Source: Candidatus Nezhaarchaeota archaeon WYZ-LMO8 (GTDB taxonomy: Archaea; Thermoproteota; Methanomethylicia; Nezhaarchaeales; WYZ-LMO8). Taken from it: a stretch of 33,353 nt of DNA. The stretch covers positions 1 through 33,353 of the forward strand of contig QNVF01000012.1 of assembly GCA_004347965.1 (NCBI GenBank). Reading direction: 5' to 3'. Position numbers and translations under genes: made by a program. The notes under the pieces were generated by a model, which saw only the letters and a program-made list of their open reading frames with translations, was not told the DNA's origin and searched no databases. Numbering within the stretch: position 1 is the stretch's first letter; the number at the start of each line of letters is the position of its first letter. Shown piece after piece: positions 1 to 7,936 of the stretch.

Positions 1-614
1 AGTGTTGCGCCAAACTCTCCCAACGCTTTAGCCCAAGATATGAGGGCTGCTCCAAGAATGCCTCGCTTAGCAGCTGGCAACGTTACATATAGGAAAGTCT
101 CCAACTCCGTGTATCCAAATGTCCGAGCAACTCTTTCATAGCGAGCAGGTACTCCATCGAAAGTCTCTTTTAGGAGCTTTATTGTTAAAGCGCTTATTAC
201 AGCTAATTGGGCTACGATGATCCCCGGGACCTCGAAGACAATCCTTACAACACTTTCATTTATGAACATACCTAGAGGATTTCTCGCGAAGAAAATAAGT
301 AGCATAACTCCTAGTGCGACTGGAGGAACTGCTATAGGTACGTCTAGGAAGCCTTCAATCACGGTTTTCCCCCGAAATTCGAGACGAGATAGAGCGTAAG
401 CTACTGGAATGCCGATGACTAGGGAGATTAAAGTTGAACATGTAGCGGTAAAGATTGAGAGGGAGAGAGCGAACCTTACTTCATCGGAGATAAAAGCATA
501 TGCGAGCTGCCAAGGATCAACAAAGATTGCTGGCGATGTAAAGACGCATATGAAGAATATCAAAATGAGTATTAAGAAGGAGAACACTACGACTCTGAAC
601 ACATTGGGCTTCAT
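1..614 (-). CDS. wtpB: molybdate/tungstate ABC transporter permease (partial)
   Basis: Membrane permease of a ModABC/WtpABC oxyanion importer; it would pass molybdate or tungstate from the binding protein to a cytoplasmic ATPase. Reading the minus strand from the ATG at 614 gives an uninterrupted protein of about 204 codons that runs off the window, so the C-terminus is missing. It starts with a hydrophobic segment (MKPNVFRVVVFSFLILILIF) and later shows the permease EAA-type loop: a YERVARTFGYTE stretch, then LPAAKRGILGA, ending in GEFGATL, which is typical of ModB/WtpB permeases. One base separates its ATG from the stop of the binding-protein gene, so the two are probably co-transcribed and translationally coupled. 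An ATPase gene is expected just beyond the edge. The assignment to Mo/W rather than sulfate rests on the partner gene. Confidence 0.85.
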   Translation of the reverse strand, partial: MKPNVFRVVVFSFLILILIFFICVFTSPAIFVDPWQLAYAFISDEVRFALSLSIFTATCSTLISLVIGIPVAYALSRLEFRGKTVIEGFLDVPIAVPPVALGVMLLIFFARNPLGMFINESVVRIVFEVPGIIVAQLAVISALTIKLLKETFDGVPARYERVARTFGYTELETFLYVTLPAAKRGILGAALISWAKALGEFGAT

Positions 615-615
615 G

Positions 616-1479
616 CTACCCAAGCTCCTCAATTATTGCATTTGGAGCATAGGCTCTAGCTTCCTCTAATGTCGAGAAGTATCCATACTTTGCCCAAACG
701 CCATGCATGTCCTGTGAAGTTAAGAAGTCTAGAAACTTCTCGGCAAGAACTTTATTTTTACTATATGTTGACACTGCTCCAGCTATGTAGCCTATCTTCG
801 GGATCTTATTTGGTTCGATCCACACGATGTCAGCCTTCTCGGGGTTCCAATAATGGAAAACGTGCCACCCGATTACGGCATCCACAGTACCAATGTAGAT
901 TAGCTGAGCCGTCGCCTCGCAGCTAGCCGCGTAAACAGCAATATTCTTACTAACAGCTTCCCAAAGCCCATTTATCTCTAAAAGCTCCTTAGCGTAAAGA
1001 CCGACACAAACAGATTTAGGATCAGCTATTCCAACATGGATTCCAGGTTTTGCAAGATCCTCGATTGACGTGATGTTCTTCGGATTTCCTTTCTGAACAA
1101 TGATTACTGGAACTAGATAAGCAAGTATTTTTGCTGGGTGCTCAGTAAGGTTAACAACATTCCTCTCATTTGCCAAAATAAGATATTCTGGCGAACCCGG
1201 AATATAGACGTCGCCTGTTCTTGCAATTTCCATAGACGACAGCAAACTCCCTGAGCCACCAAGCTTCAACTCAACTTTAATGCCATACTTCGATTCAAAA
1301 ATGCCAGCAGCTTCCCTATAAACGGGAGCGGCGGCTGCACCAGCGAATACGACGATCGATTGATCTGCTGGGTTGCTACCATAGAACGTATAAATGACTA
1401 CTCCAAGTGCAACTAATATGAGACCAATCAAAGGAGATATGCTCAAAAGTCTCAAATGAGACCTGCTTGGCTTCATCAA
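616..1479 (-). CDS. wtpA: molybdate/tungstate ABC transporter substrate-binding protein
   Basis: Extracytoplasmic receptor of the oxyanion importer, 287 aa, ModA/WtpA family. A basic N-terminus and one hydrophobic segment (about residues 12-33) form an export signal or membrane anchor. The mature part opens with VVFAGAAAAPVYREAA. It carries the ligand-loop pattern LKLGGSGSLLSSMEIARTGD followed by VYIPGS, which corresponds to the Ser/Gly-rich oxyanion-binding region of ModA-like proteins. Two ATGs lie in tandem; the upstream one (1479) follows a GAGGAC ribosome-binding site, so it was chosen. A CTTATAAG box at 1523-1530 sits at the right distance for a minus-strand promoter. The importer supplies the metal needed by the AOR-like and FwdBD-like enzymes further along. 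Whether it prefers W or Mo cannot be read from sequence by eye. Confidence 0.85.
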   Translation of the reverse strand: MMKPSRSHLRLLSISPLIGLILVALGVVIYTFYGSNPADQSIVVFAGAAAAPVYREAAGIFESKYGIKVELKLGGSGSLLSSMEIARTGDVYIPGSPEYLILANERNVVNLTEHPAKILAYLVPVIIVQKGNPKNITSIEDLAKPGIHVGIADPKSVCVGLYAKELLEINGLWEAVSKNIAVYAASCEATAQLIYIGTVDAVIGWHVFHYWNPEKADIVWIEPNKIPKIGYIAGAVSTYSKNKVLAEKFLDFLTSQDMHGVWAKYGYFSTLEEARAYAPNAIIEELG

Positions 1480-1676
1480 TTATCGTCCTCTTATTGCTGA
1501 GAAGAGATGGTTATATCTTCAACCTTATAAGACCTACTGAAAACTAGTTTTAACTTTCTATAGTTAACAATTTAATTTAAATTCATAGTAATGGCGTAGA
1601 GCTTATGGTTTCTGGAGTAATGTTTATAAGCAAATTCATATCATTAGTGTTACGAACTGATAGTTAAGGTGTTACC
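1480..1676. promoter_or_regulatory. divergent promoter region wtpA / cbiM
   Basis: AT-rich 197-base region between divergently transcribed metal importers. On the plus strand GTTTATAAG (1622-1630) is a good archaeal TATA box, with an AAGGTG ribosome-binding site at 1666-1671 five bases before the cbiM ATG. On the minus strand CTTATAAG (1523-1530, palindromic) can serve wtpA. No cobalamin-riboswitch-like structure was recognised. Confidence 0.5.
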
Positions 1677-2315
1677 ATGCATATACCAGATGGTTTTCTA
1701 GATTTTACCACAGCTACCTTAACATATCTCGTAACCATCGGCTATGGCTATGTAGCTTGGAGGAGGTTCAAGGTCTCCTTTGCTCCTGAAAGAGTATCGC
1801 TTCTAGTTATCCTCTCAGTAGCAATATTTGTGGCTCAAATGTTGAATTGGCCTTTACCTGGAGGTACTAGCCTGCACTTTGTTGGTGGAGCATTAGCTGG
1901 AATGCTGCTTGGCCCTTTACTTGGCTTCATATCGTTAACGCTAGTTGTTGGTGTTCAATGCATCATCTTCCATGACGGTGGAATAACTACGCTTGGAGCC
2001 AACCTCTTAAACATGGCGATAATCGCGGTACTAGTAGGCTATGCAACATTCAAGTTTACCATCAAGCTCATAGGAGATAAGCGAAGCTCAAGAGCTATAG
2101 GTGCATTTGTAGGTGGATGGCTGAGTATCGTGCTAGCAGGTCTTGCGTGTGGTCTTGAGATAGGTTTGTCACCAGCATTTGGCTTTTACATTGACGTCAC
2201 AGTCCCAGTAATGGTTGGATGGCATGCAATACTAGGTGTAGTGGAAGGTGTGACAACTTCTCTCGTGATCGACTTCATTTACATGAGATTACCTATGGTG
2301 ATCTATAAGGGGTAG
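1677..2315 (+). CDS. cbiM: ECF-type cobalt/nickel transporter, S component CbiM
   Basis: Substrate-specific membrane component of an energy-coupling-factor Co2+/Ni2+ importer, 212 aa. The protein begins MHIPDGFLD, the family hallmark; in characterised CbiM/NikM proteins the N-terminal Met-His is part of the metal-binding loop, so the ATG at 1677 must be the true start. Several hydrophobic segments follow, including the GGTSLHFVGGALAGMLLGP stretch with a conserved His. A clear AAGGTG ribosome-binding site precedes the start. It is the first gene of a tight four-gene operon with the N-, Q- and O-type components. Co versus Ni preference cannot be decided; the neighbouring cbiX remnant argues for cobalt. 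Confidence 0.93.
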   Translation: MHIPDGFLDFTTATLTYLVTIGYGYVAWRRFKVSFAPERVSLLVILSVAIFVAQMLNWPLPGGTSLHFVGGALAGMLLGPLLGFISLTLVVGVQCIIFHDGGITTLGANLLNMAIIAVLVGYATFKFTIKLIGDKRSSRAIGAFVGGWLSIVLAGLACGLEIGLSPAFGFYIDVTVPVMVGWHAILGVVEGVTTSLVIDFIYMRLPMVIYKG

Positions 2316-2324
2316 GGATAAAAC

Positions 2325-2636
2325 ATGAGCACCCTCATTAAGAGCAAGAAGACTTGGATAACGGTAATAGTACTGTTAATTCTAAGCCCAATATTTGGTG
2401 TAGTACTAGCTGATATTGTTGGCTATCATGAGCCTCTCGATCTAGCAGCTGAAGCTATAGGTCTTCGTGATATAAGCGAGGAGATAACTTGGACTCCATT
2501 CTTTGACTACAGCGTTCCCGGCTTGCCAGCTGAGATCGGCTATGTCATTAGCGGAGCTATAGGGGTTATTGCTATCACGGTAATAGGTTATGGGATCTTG
2601 AAAATGGCTGAAAAGAGAGAAGGAAGAAAGGTGTAA
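2325..2636 (+). CDS. PDGLE/CbiN-like accessory component of the Co/Ni transporter
   Basis: Small 103-aa membrane protein of the PDGLE/CbiN type, which assists CbiM-like S components in metal loading. There is one hydrophobic segment near residues 10-30 and another near 75-93. The stretch EPLDLAAEAIGL matches the position of the PDGLE signature, and FDYSVPGLPAEIGYVISGAIG matches the conserved PDY-PG-G region seen in the family. It starts nine bases after cbiM and ends three bases before cbiQ. The sequence is divergent from the literal PDGLE motif, so the call leans partly on operon position. Confidence 0.8.
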   Translation: MSTLIKSKKTWITVIVLLILSPIFGVVLADIVGYHEPLDLAAEAIGLRDISEEITWTPFFDYSVPGLPAEIGYVISGAIGVIAITVIGYGILKMAEKREGRKV

Positions 2637-2639
2637 TCT

Positions 2640-3431
2640 TTGCCTAAGAGCCTCTTATCATCGTTTTTAAACGGCATAGCCGATGTATTAGAGGTCTTTT
2701 CGTTTGAGAGGAAAGAAGATGCAAAGCTCTTCGATGATAGGTCTATCTCTATTTCACTCTTAATGTTAGCTATTGCTGTATCTTTCTCTAAGACCATATA
2801 TTCTCCCCTAATATTGCTCTTACTAGTAGCTGTATTAACAAGACTCTTCAAGGTGAACGTTAGATACACGCTAAAAGTAGCAGGCGTAACAGCCATCTTC
2901 GTGATTGGAGTAACGCTCCCAATGGCTTTGTACCAAGCATACCTCAGCTGTGATGTTGAGGGGGGCTTGGGCGCAAACTTAATATCAATAGTAAGTGACG
3001 TTGCCATTCCACTAATTCTAAGAGCTGTTGCTGCAGCTACGGTCGTAACGCTCATGGCTCAATGCCTAGGGCTAACAAGATTAATGAAGGTGCTTAGAGG
3101 TCTAAGGTTCCCTCCAAAGCTACTCTTCATACTAATGCTATACATCAGGTACATACCCATAATGCTAAGGCAGTTAGTAAAATTGCTTTCAGCTCGTGAA
3201 GCACGCTTATTGAGCAAGAGCAAAGTGAAGAATTCTTGGTTTATGCTGTCAACGGTTACAGGAAGCTTACTCATAATTGGGTTTGAAAGAGCCTTTAGGC
3301 TACAAATGGCCCTTAAAGCTAGAGGGCTCCATTACGATTTAATTCCAACATATTCAGGCAAAATCAGCTTACCAGACTTAGTATTCATGACACTAATGCT
3401 TGGACTAGCTTTTGTGCTGGTGTTGATGTGA
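2640..3431 (+). CDS. cbiQ: ECF transporter T component CbiQ
   Basis: Transmembrane coupling protein of the Co/Ni ECF transporter, 263 aa, starting at a TTG three bases after the preceding stop. Hydrophobic segments fill the N-terminal half. The C-terminal half carries the coupling-helix signature as LLSAREARLL and then MALKARGLHYD; these Ala-Arg-Gly-type motifs dock on the ATPase in T components. The stop is one base before the cbiO ATG. The length agrees with other CbiQ proteins. The TTG start is supported by tight spacing and the absence of an in-frame ATG near it. Confidence 0.9.
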   Translation: MPKSLLSSFLNGIADVLEVFSFERKEDAKLFDDRSISISLLMLAIAVSFSKTIYSPLILLLLVAVLTRLFKVNVRYTLKVAGVTAIFVIGVTLPMALYQAYLSCDVEGGLGANLISIVSDVAIPLILRAVAAATVVTLMAQCLGLTRLMKVLRGLRFPPKLLFILMLYIRYIPIMLRQLVKLLSAREARLLSKSKVKNSWFMLSTVTGSLLIIGFERAFRLQMALKARGLHYDLIPTYSGKISLPDLVFMTLMLGLAFVLVLM

Positions 3432-3432
3432 A

Positions 3433-4284
3433 ATGGGTGGAAAGGAGACCCTAAAGCCACTAATAGAGCTTAAAGATGTGTCATACACGTACCCTGATGG
3501 AACCTGTGCGCTTAAGAGGGTTAGCATTAGAATACCAGAGAAAAGCATCATCGCGATAACTGGAGCTAATGGATCCGGTAAAAGCACCTTGCTCCTGATA
3601 ATGGCCGGTCTACTAGATCCTCAAGAGGGCTGCGTCAGGTTTAGAGGTATAGACATGAAGGAGCTTGGATGCAAAGTTAGGCACGAAATAGGAATAGTCT
3701 TTCAAGACCCGGATGATCAGCTCTTCGCACCAACAGTCTACGATGACATAGCCTTCGGCTTAAGGCTTCTGAAGTTAAGCGAGAAAGAAGTTAGAGCACG
3801 CGTCTATGAAGTAGCACGTGAGCTGGGCATAGAGAGTTTACTAAGTAGACCTCCACATAGACTTAGTGGCGGTGAAAAGCGTAGGGTGGCTCTCGCCACA
3901 ACTTTGGTCTTAAATCCACCAGTACTACTCCTTGACGAACCCTTCTCAGACTTAACTTCTTACGCAGCCGAGTATTTAATGAACTTAATTGTGAGACTCA
4001 GAGATTTTGGGAGGACAATAGTCTTTACGAGCCACGATGTAGACATCGTTGCTGAGTTATCCGATTACGTCTACATCTTAGCTAAAGGCCAGTTAGTAGC
4101 TCAAGGAAAGCCTAACGAGGTTCTATGCAACGACGAACTGTTGAGCAAAGCCGAGCTTAGACCTCCAACACCAACAATTATATATAGAGAGCTTATGGGC
4201 TACGGTGATAAATGTCCCATTAAGATGTCAGAGCTTCTGTCGATACTAAACAAGGTTACAGCCCTTCATTCACATAATGAGTAA
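3433..4284 (+). CDS. cbiO: ECF transporter ATPase CbiO
   Basis: ABC ATPase that powers the Co/Ni importer, 283 aa. It shows Walker A GANGSGKST (about residues 44-52), a Q-loop in VFQDPDDQLFAPTV typical of ECF ATPases, the signature LSGGEKRRVAL, Walker B VLLLDEP, and a switch His in TSHD. The D-loop after Walker B reads FSDLTSY where family members usually have S/A-G-L-D, so the D-loop Asp appears replaced by Thr. It ends the cbi operon; only degraded sequence follows. A single ATPase gene is usual for group I ECF transporters, so it probably works as a homodimer. Confidence 0.92.
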   Translation: MGGKETLKPLIELKDVSYTYPDGTCALKRVSIRIPEKSIIAITGANGSGKSTLLLIMAGLLDPQEGCVRFRGIDMKELGCKVRHEIGIVFQDPDDQLFAPTVYDDIAFGLRLLKLSEKEVRARVYEVARELGIESLLSRPPHRLSGGEKRRVALATTLVLNPPVLLLDEPFSDLTSYAAEYLMNLIVRLRDFGRTIVFTSHDVDIVAELSDYVYILAKGQLVAQGKPNEVLCNDELLSKAELRPPTPTIIYRELMGYGDKCPIKMSELLSILNKVTALHSHNE

Positions 4285-4353
4285 TAACTCCTAAACTTTA
4301 GTTAAACAGATGAATTGTCTACTATGAGGTCTTATTCTCAAGCTCGTAGCTAA

Positions 4354-4485
4354 TTATCTCAAGGACCCAATTCTTCCAGTAACCCTCTTAGCCTTTGAGA
4401 CCTTTATCCTCATCTTAAAGGTCAGTTCATCAATCACGAAGGTGTGGTACTCTCCTCTTTCACTGCACAAGTCGAAGCCTTTGAA
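4354..4485 (-). pseudogene. C-terminal remnant of a Dph6-like diphthine-ammonia ligase
   Basis: About 43 codons open between a TAG at 4486-4488 and a TAA at 4354-4356. The translation begins FKGFDLCSERGEYHTFVID and then TFKMRIKV. This resembles the D-x-CGE-x-GE-[FY]HT-[FL]V region near the end of Dph6/MJ0570-type ATP-pyrophosphatases, which amidate diphthine on EF-2. No start codon or N-terminal PP-loop domain was found upstream in this frame. It overlaps the tail of the cbiX remnant by 26 bases in another frame. Both look like relics of a once larger minus-strand gene group. The assignment rests on one short motif. Confidence 0.5.
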
Positions 4486-4899
4486 CTATCGAAGTTCTGT
4501 CAAGTTCTTTATGAAGCTTCCAAGCCCTATCAATAACGATATCTGCTATCCTCTCATTTACGCCAAGTGGTTTTGTATAGATTGTCTCTACCTCTACGCC
4601 ATTCACCTCTTTATTGTAGTGCCTAGCTCCTCTAGGTACCTTAAGTGTGTTGGGTATGCTCCTCACAATGTGAGAACCTTCAGAAACGACGACTGAAATT
4701 GTAACAACCTTCCTACAACTCTTCTCAACGATTTTGTGAAGTATGTCACTTAGCTTGGACTAGTTCACCCTTATGAATGCGTAAAACGCCTCTTCAAATG
4801 CACCTTTGCTCTTAATTATCCTTGCAAGACCTTCTAAACCTCCTTCTGTGAGAGGTTTGTGCTTCCATGTTCTATTAGTAACGCTGCTACATTCTTCAT
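4460..4899 (-). pseudogene. cbiX: cbiX-like sirohydrochlorin cobaltochelatase, frameshifted and with a nonsense codon
   Basis: Broken gene of the short archaeal CbiX family, which inserts Co2+ into sirohydrochlorin in anaerobic cobalamin synthesis. From the ATG at 4899 the frame gives MKNVAALLIEHGSTN, containing the conserved metal-binding His of the HGS motif. It then loses register at about 4855-4862, a one-base loss, and continues in the next frame as PLTEGGLEGLARIIKS and FEEAFYAFIRVN. A TAG at 4760-4762 interrupts this. The rest follows: SKLSDILHKIVEKSCRKVV, VVVSEGSHIVRSIPNTL, then VEVETIYTKPLGVNERIAD, matching the second half of CbiX. Total span is about 146 codons, the right size for CbiXS. 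The neighbouring cbiMNQO operon supports the identity. Confidence 0.7.
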
Positions 4900-5016
4900 A
4901 AGCATCGTATACTGAGATTTAACTGATAACAATTTGAAACTTTCCCCGATCTACCAGCTCTTCTTCTACCTTCACTCTAGTCTCCTTCTAACTCGAGACT
5001 TCATGATCACTTGACA
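4900..5016. other. gene-free remainder of the decay zone
   Basis: Stretch between the cbiX remnant and the nitroreductase stop. On the minus strand short open pieces such as VKVEEELVDRGKFQIVIS end in stops and match nothing I recognise. It may be further degraded coding sequence. The wider interval 4285-5016 contains only the two remnants described separately. Confidence 0.4.
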
Positions 5017-5625
5017 TCAACAATGAATTAATCTTATGACTTGGCTTAACGGCTTTCTTTTAGGCATCCCCGGCTTCTCAGCTGGATAACCCACTTCTAC
5101 TATTGCTTGTGGTTCGTAGTCTTCTGGCAGCTTCAAAACCTCTTTAACCTCTTCTTGAGCAAATAATGGAGCGCATCTCCAGCATCCAGCTAATCCTAGG
5201 GCGTGTAGTGCCAATAAGAAGTTCTGTATTGCAGCTGCCACACTTTGAATTCCCATTATCCACTCAGCTCTCGATCTCGCTTCATCTGGATACTTTTCTA
5301 AGTCCTCCTTAGCTAAGCAGAACAGCACTAGTATAGGGGCTTTCATGAACCTCTCAGTTGAGCTTAGAATGATGTTTTCAGCTTCATCGCGTGGTACTCC
5401 ATCATTCAACAGATCCCTCATGAACTTCTCGGACATGACGTTAATAAGTCTCTTTCTAACCTCACCCTTCCCGATAACTATGAACCTCCAAGGTTGAGAG
5501 TTGTGAGCTGATGGAGCCCAAGTAGCAGCCTCAAGAGCTCTAACCACTAGAGAAGTAGGGACATCGCGATCTTCAAAAACTCGAACGGTTCTTCTGGTCC
5601 TCAACAACTCAAATAAGCTCTCCAC
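5017..5625 (-). CDS. nitroreductase-family FMN oxidoreductase
   Basis: 202-aa flavoprotein of the nitroreductase superfamily; such proteins bind FMN as dimers and use NAD(P)H or F420H2-type donors on varied substrates. The N-terminus carries the FMN phosphate-binding pattern RRTVRVFEDRDVP, followed by AATWAPSAHNSQPWRF, the standard SxxNxQPW region. The C-terminal half has AAAIQNFLLALHALGLAGCW and a GYPAEKP segment, both usual for the family. The start ATG at 5625 gives a normal family length. It lies just upstream of the broken cbiX, but it lacks features that would make it BluB. The substrate cannot be predicted. The minus-strand methyltransferase and pyruvate kinase genes precede it, about 100 bases away. 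Confidence 0.88.
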   Translation of the reverse strand: MESLFELLRTRRTVRVFEDRDVPTSLVVRALEAATWAPSAHNSQPWRFIVIGKGEVRKRLINVMSEKFMRDLLNDGVPRDEAENIILSSTERFMKAPILVLFCLAKEDLEKYPDEARSRAEWIMGIQSVAAAIQNFLLALHALGLAGCWRCAPLFAQEEVKEVLKLPEDYEPQAIVEVGYPAEKPGMPKRKPLSQVIRLIHC

Positions 5626-5728
5626 TCCCCGTACACCATAATTTCTTAATAAAGCCCTAAGATTCTAGCTTTCCCCTCTCACTAAGTCATTCTCTCAAAT
5701 GTGGCGTCGTGTTGATCCATTAGGCTAT

Positions 5729-6418
5729 CTAGGTCTCAACAAGTGATGTAATGTCCTTCTTTTGAGCTATGACTATGATGTGAGGGGCTGCTGAGGTACT
5801 TAATTCCCCTATCTCTTCTATGATAACTGGGATCGACGGTAATTCGATGGGAGGATGAGACACCCCGTAAACTCCTAATACTTCAAAGCCAACTTCAATT
5901 AATGTCGATCTTAGACTTTGAGGGTTAAAGCCTTGTGCCTCATGTGCCTCAATGAAGTAGCTACCAGTGCGTAAAGTTCCTATGATCGGTGTCGCAAGCT
6001 TCAATTGATCAGCTATAAAACGACTTGCACACCCCATGGTGTTCGGCGTCTCAATCATGATGATTCCTCCTCTCTTCAAAACCCTGAAGGCCTCTCTAAG
6101 CATGTGTTTGGGGTTGTTGAGGTGCTCTATCACCTCGAAGGCCGTAACCAAATCAAAGCTATCGTTGTTAAAGGGTAAAGGAGCTTCATCCAAGTTGCAC
6201 TTCAAAGTCTTTACGCCTTTCCTGCTTGCTCTAGCTAAGGCGCCTTCATCAACGTCTACACCGTAAACCTTCGAAGCTTCTATTATGTCGGCTACCTTCA
6301 TTGTTAAGTCGCCATCTCCACAACCTAAGTCTAAATAGCTCGGCTTGGAAGGCAGTAGCTCCCTTACCTTCTCAACTATAGCTCTTGGAACCCAAGACCC
6401 TAAGACCTCTGATATCAT
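5729..6418 (-). CDS. class I SAM-dependent methyltransferase
   Basis: 229-aa methyltransferase with the Rossmann SAM-binding fold. Motif I is LDLGCGDGDLTMKVA (about residues 31-45). Motif II is KVYGVDVDEGAL, and the post-I acidic residue and the FDLVTAFEVIEHL segment (motif IV region) are clear. An LREAFRVLKRGGIIMIETPN segment typical of UbiE/Cfr-like small-molecule methyltransferases follows. The start is eight bases downstream of the pyruvate kinase stop on the same strand, so it is probably co-transcribed with it. The acceptor is unknown; lipid, quinone-like or glycan substrates are all possible for this architecture. Confidence 0.85.
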   Translation of the reverse strand: MISEVLGSWVPRAIVEKVRELLPSKPSYLDLGCGDGDLTMKVADIIEASKVYGVDVDEGALARASRKGVKTLKCNLDEAPLPFNNDSFDLVTAFEVIEHLNNPKHMLREAFRVLKRGGIIMIETPNTMGCASRFIADQLKLATPIIGTLRTGSYFIEAHEAQGFNPQSLRSTLIEVGFEVLGVYGVSHPPIELPSIPVIIEEIGELSTSAAPHIIVIAQKKDITSLVET

Positions 6419-6426
6419 AATTAATG

Positions 6427-7833
6427 CTAACCCTCAACCCTCTTAACTCTTATCAATTGCTCGTCTTCTCTAAGTCCATAAGCTAAAATTACAAGGTCTC
6501 CAAGCTTAATTTCATTTATTTTCTTGAGGAACTTGAATGTCTCCTCTAGACCTTCATCGTAGTTAGATGCTTTAACTAAGTATCCTTTAACCCCCCATAG
6601 GACATTTAATTGCTTCAAAACCTTGAGATTCGGTGTTCCGACATAGAGGTCAACTGATGGTCTTAGTAGTGATGCTAGCCTTGCTGTATTACCGTGAATG
6701 CTATATATAATCAACTTGGCGCCCAAATCCTCTGCAAGAGATACTACTCCCTTAGTGAAGCTTGCCCATAAGCCTTTAACAGCTCGACGTCCAATCGTAC
6801 GTACGTCTTCTTCAGCAGCCTTGATTATTCTCTTAAGCCACTTAACAGCTTCAACCGGATATTTACCGATGGCAGTTTCCCCGGTCAACATCAATGCATC
6901 AACGCCCTCAGAAACAGCTAAGCTCACGTCGACAACCTCAGCCCTCGTTGGTACAGGGTTTTCCGTCATGGACTCTAAGAGTTGAGTTGCTATTATTACA
7001 GGTCTCTCCATGTCCATTGCTTTGTCGACTATGAGTTGTTGGAAGTGTGGGATCTTCTCTAAACCAATTACCATCCCCAAGTCTCCACGAGCTACCAGAA
7101 CAGCATCAGATGCCTCAATTATTCCTTCCAAGTTGTCTATAGCGGTCTTGGTCTCTATCTTAGCTATTATCTTGACGTCCTCGTAATTCCACCTCTTCAA
7201 TAAGCTCCTCAAGGACTCTACATCCAGCGAAGTCCTTACACAGCTCAATCCAACGTAATCGACCTTATGCTCTAAAGCGAACTTTAGGTCCTCCAAGTCC
7301 TTGCTAGTTAATGATGGGATATTGAAATCCTTGCCGGGAATCGCTAGGGCCTTTCTGGACTTTATGACGACGTCTGTGAGAGCCATCAGCTCCACATGGT
7401 TTGACGTTGCGTCGATTACCTCAAGCTTAACCCTACCGTCATCCATGACTATTAAGTCTCCAACTTCTAAGGAATCATATACCTCTTTAAGTGGTAGTGG
7501 TACCTCGCGTTTCTCCGCTTCGCCTCTATCACTTAAGATAAGCTTTACCCTCTCTCCCTTCTTAACTTGAATAACTCCATTAATATCTCCCAGTCTAATC
7601 GAGGGGCCACGTAAGTCACCTATTAATGTTAATGGTCTCTTCAAGGTCTCTTCGACCTTTACGAGGGAGTCTATTAATGACGACCAGAAGAAGTGATCCC
7701 CATGAGCAAAGTTTATCCTGAAGCCCGAGGCACCTGCTTCAGCCATTCCATATATGATTTCAAAGCTGCTTGAAGAGGGTCCTAAAGAGGCTATGATCTT
7801 AGTTCTAACATCTCTAGTCATGGTGTTTATCAT
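6427..7833 (-). CDS. pyk: pyruvate kinase
   Basis: Glycolytic enzyme converting phosphoenolpyruvate and ADP to pyruvate and ATP; 468 aa, the normal length. Visible signatures are TKIIASLGPSS at the N-terminus, RINFAHGDH (substrate and K+ site region), GKDFNIPSLTSKD, and the active-site segment IIAKIETKTAIDNLEGI with the catalytic Lys. Also present are VARGDLGMVIG (Mg2+/PEP site) and ATQLLESMTENPVPTRAEV, followed by DALMLTGETAIGKYP. The C-terminal allosteric domain is present. The ATG at 7833 and an internal ATG at 7821 are both possible; a TATA-like CTTATAGTATAG (about 7849-7860) suggests a nearly leaderless transcript. The next gene on the strand is the methyltransferase. Confidence 0.95.
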   Translation of the reverse strand: MINTMTRDVRTKIIASLGPSSSSFEIIYGMAEAGASGFRINFAHGDHFFWSSLIDSLVKVEETLKRPLTLIGDLRGPSIRLGDINGVIQVKKGERVKLILSDRGEAEKREVPLPLKEVYDSLEVGDLIVMDDGRVKLEVIDATSNHVELMALTDVVIKSRKALAIPGKDFNIPSLTSKDLEDLKFALEHKVDYVGLSCVRTSLDVESLRSLLKRWNYEDVKIIAKIETKTAIDNLEGIIEASDAVLVARGDLGMVIGLEKIPHFQQLIVDKAMDMERPVIIATQLLESMTENPVPTRAEVVDVSLAVSEGVDALMLTGETAIGKYPVEAVKWLKRIIKAAEEDVRTIGRRAVKGLWASFTKGVVSLAEDLGAKLIIYSIHGNTARLASLLRPSVDLYVGTPNLKVLKQLNVLWGVKGYLVKASNYDEGLEETFKFLKKINEIKLGDLVILAYGLREDEQLIRVKRVEG

Positions 7834-7936
7834 GAATTACTAAGATTGACTATACTATAAGTGTTCTCCAAAGCTTTCCGGACCTTCATCTTACGAAATT
7901 GATTAGAGAAAAGTTTATTTTAAAACTCAAAGTGAG

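Noticed and set aside
409-926. Plus-strand ORFs opposite the transporter genes
   Set aside because: They are antisense to the clear wtpB and wtpA reading frames.
2588-3055. Minus-strand 155-codon ORF inside cbiQ
   Set aside because: It mirrors the well-supported cbiN-cbiQ coding strand and has no recognisable domain.
4442-4696. Plus-strand 84-codon ORF
   Set aside because: It lies opposite the cbiX relic, and its translation shows no protein-like pattern.
4760-4762. TAG in the cbiX relic as a possible pyrrolysine codon
   Set aside because: The same gene also carries a frameshift, pyrrolysine is not expected in CbiX, and other TAGs in the window act as ordinary stops; decay is simpler.
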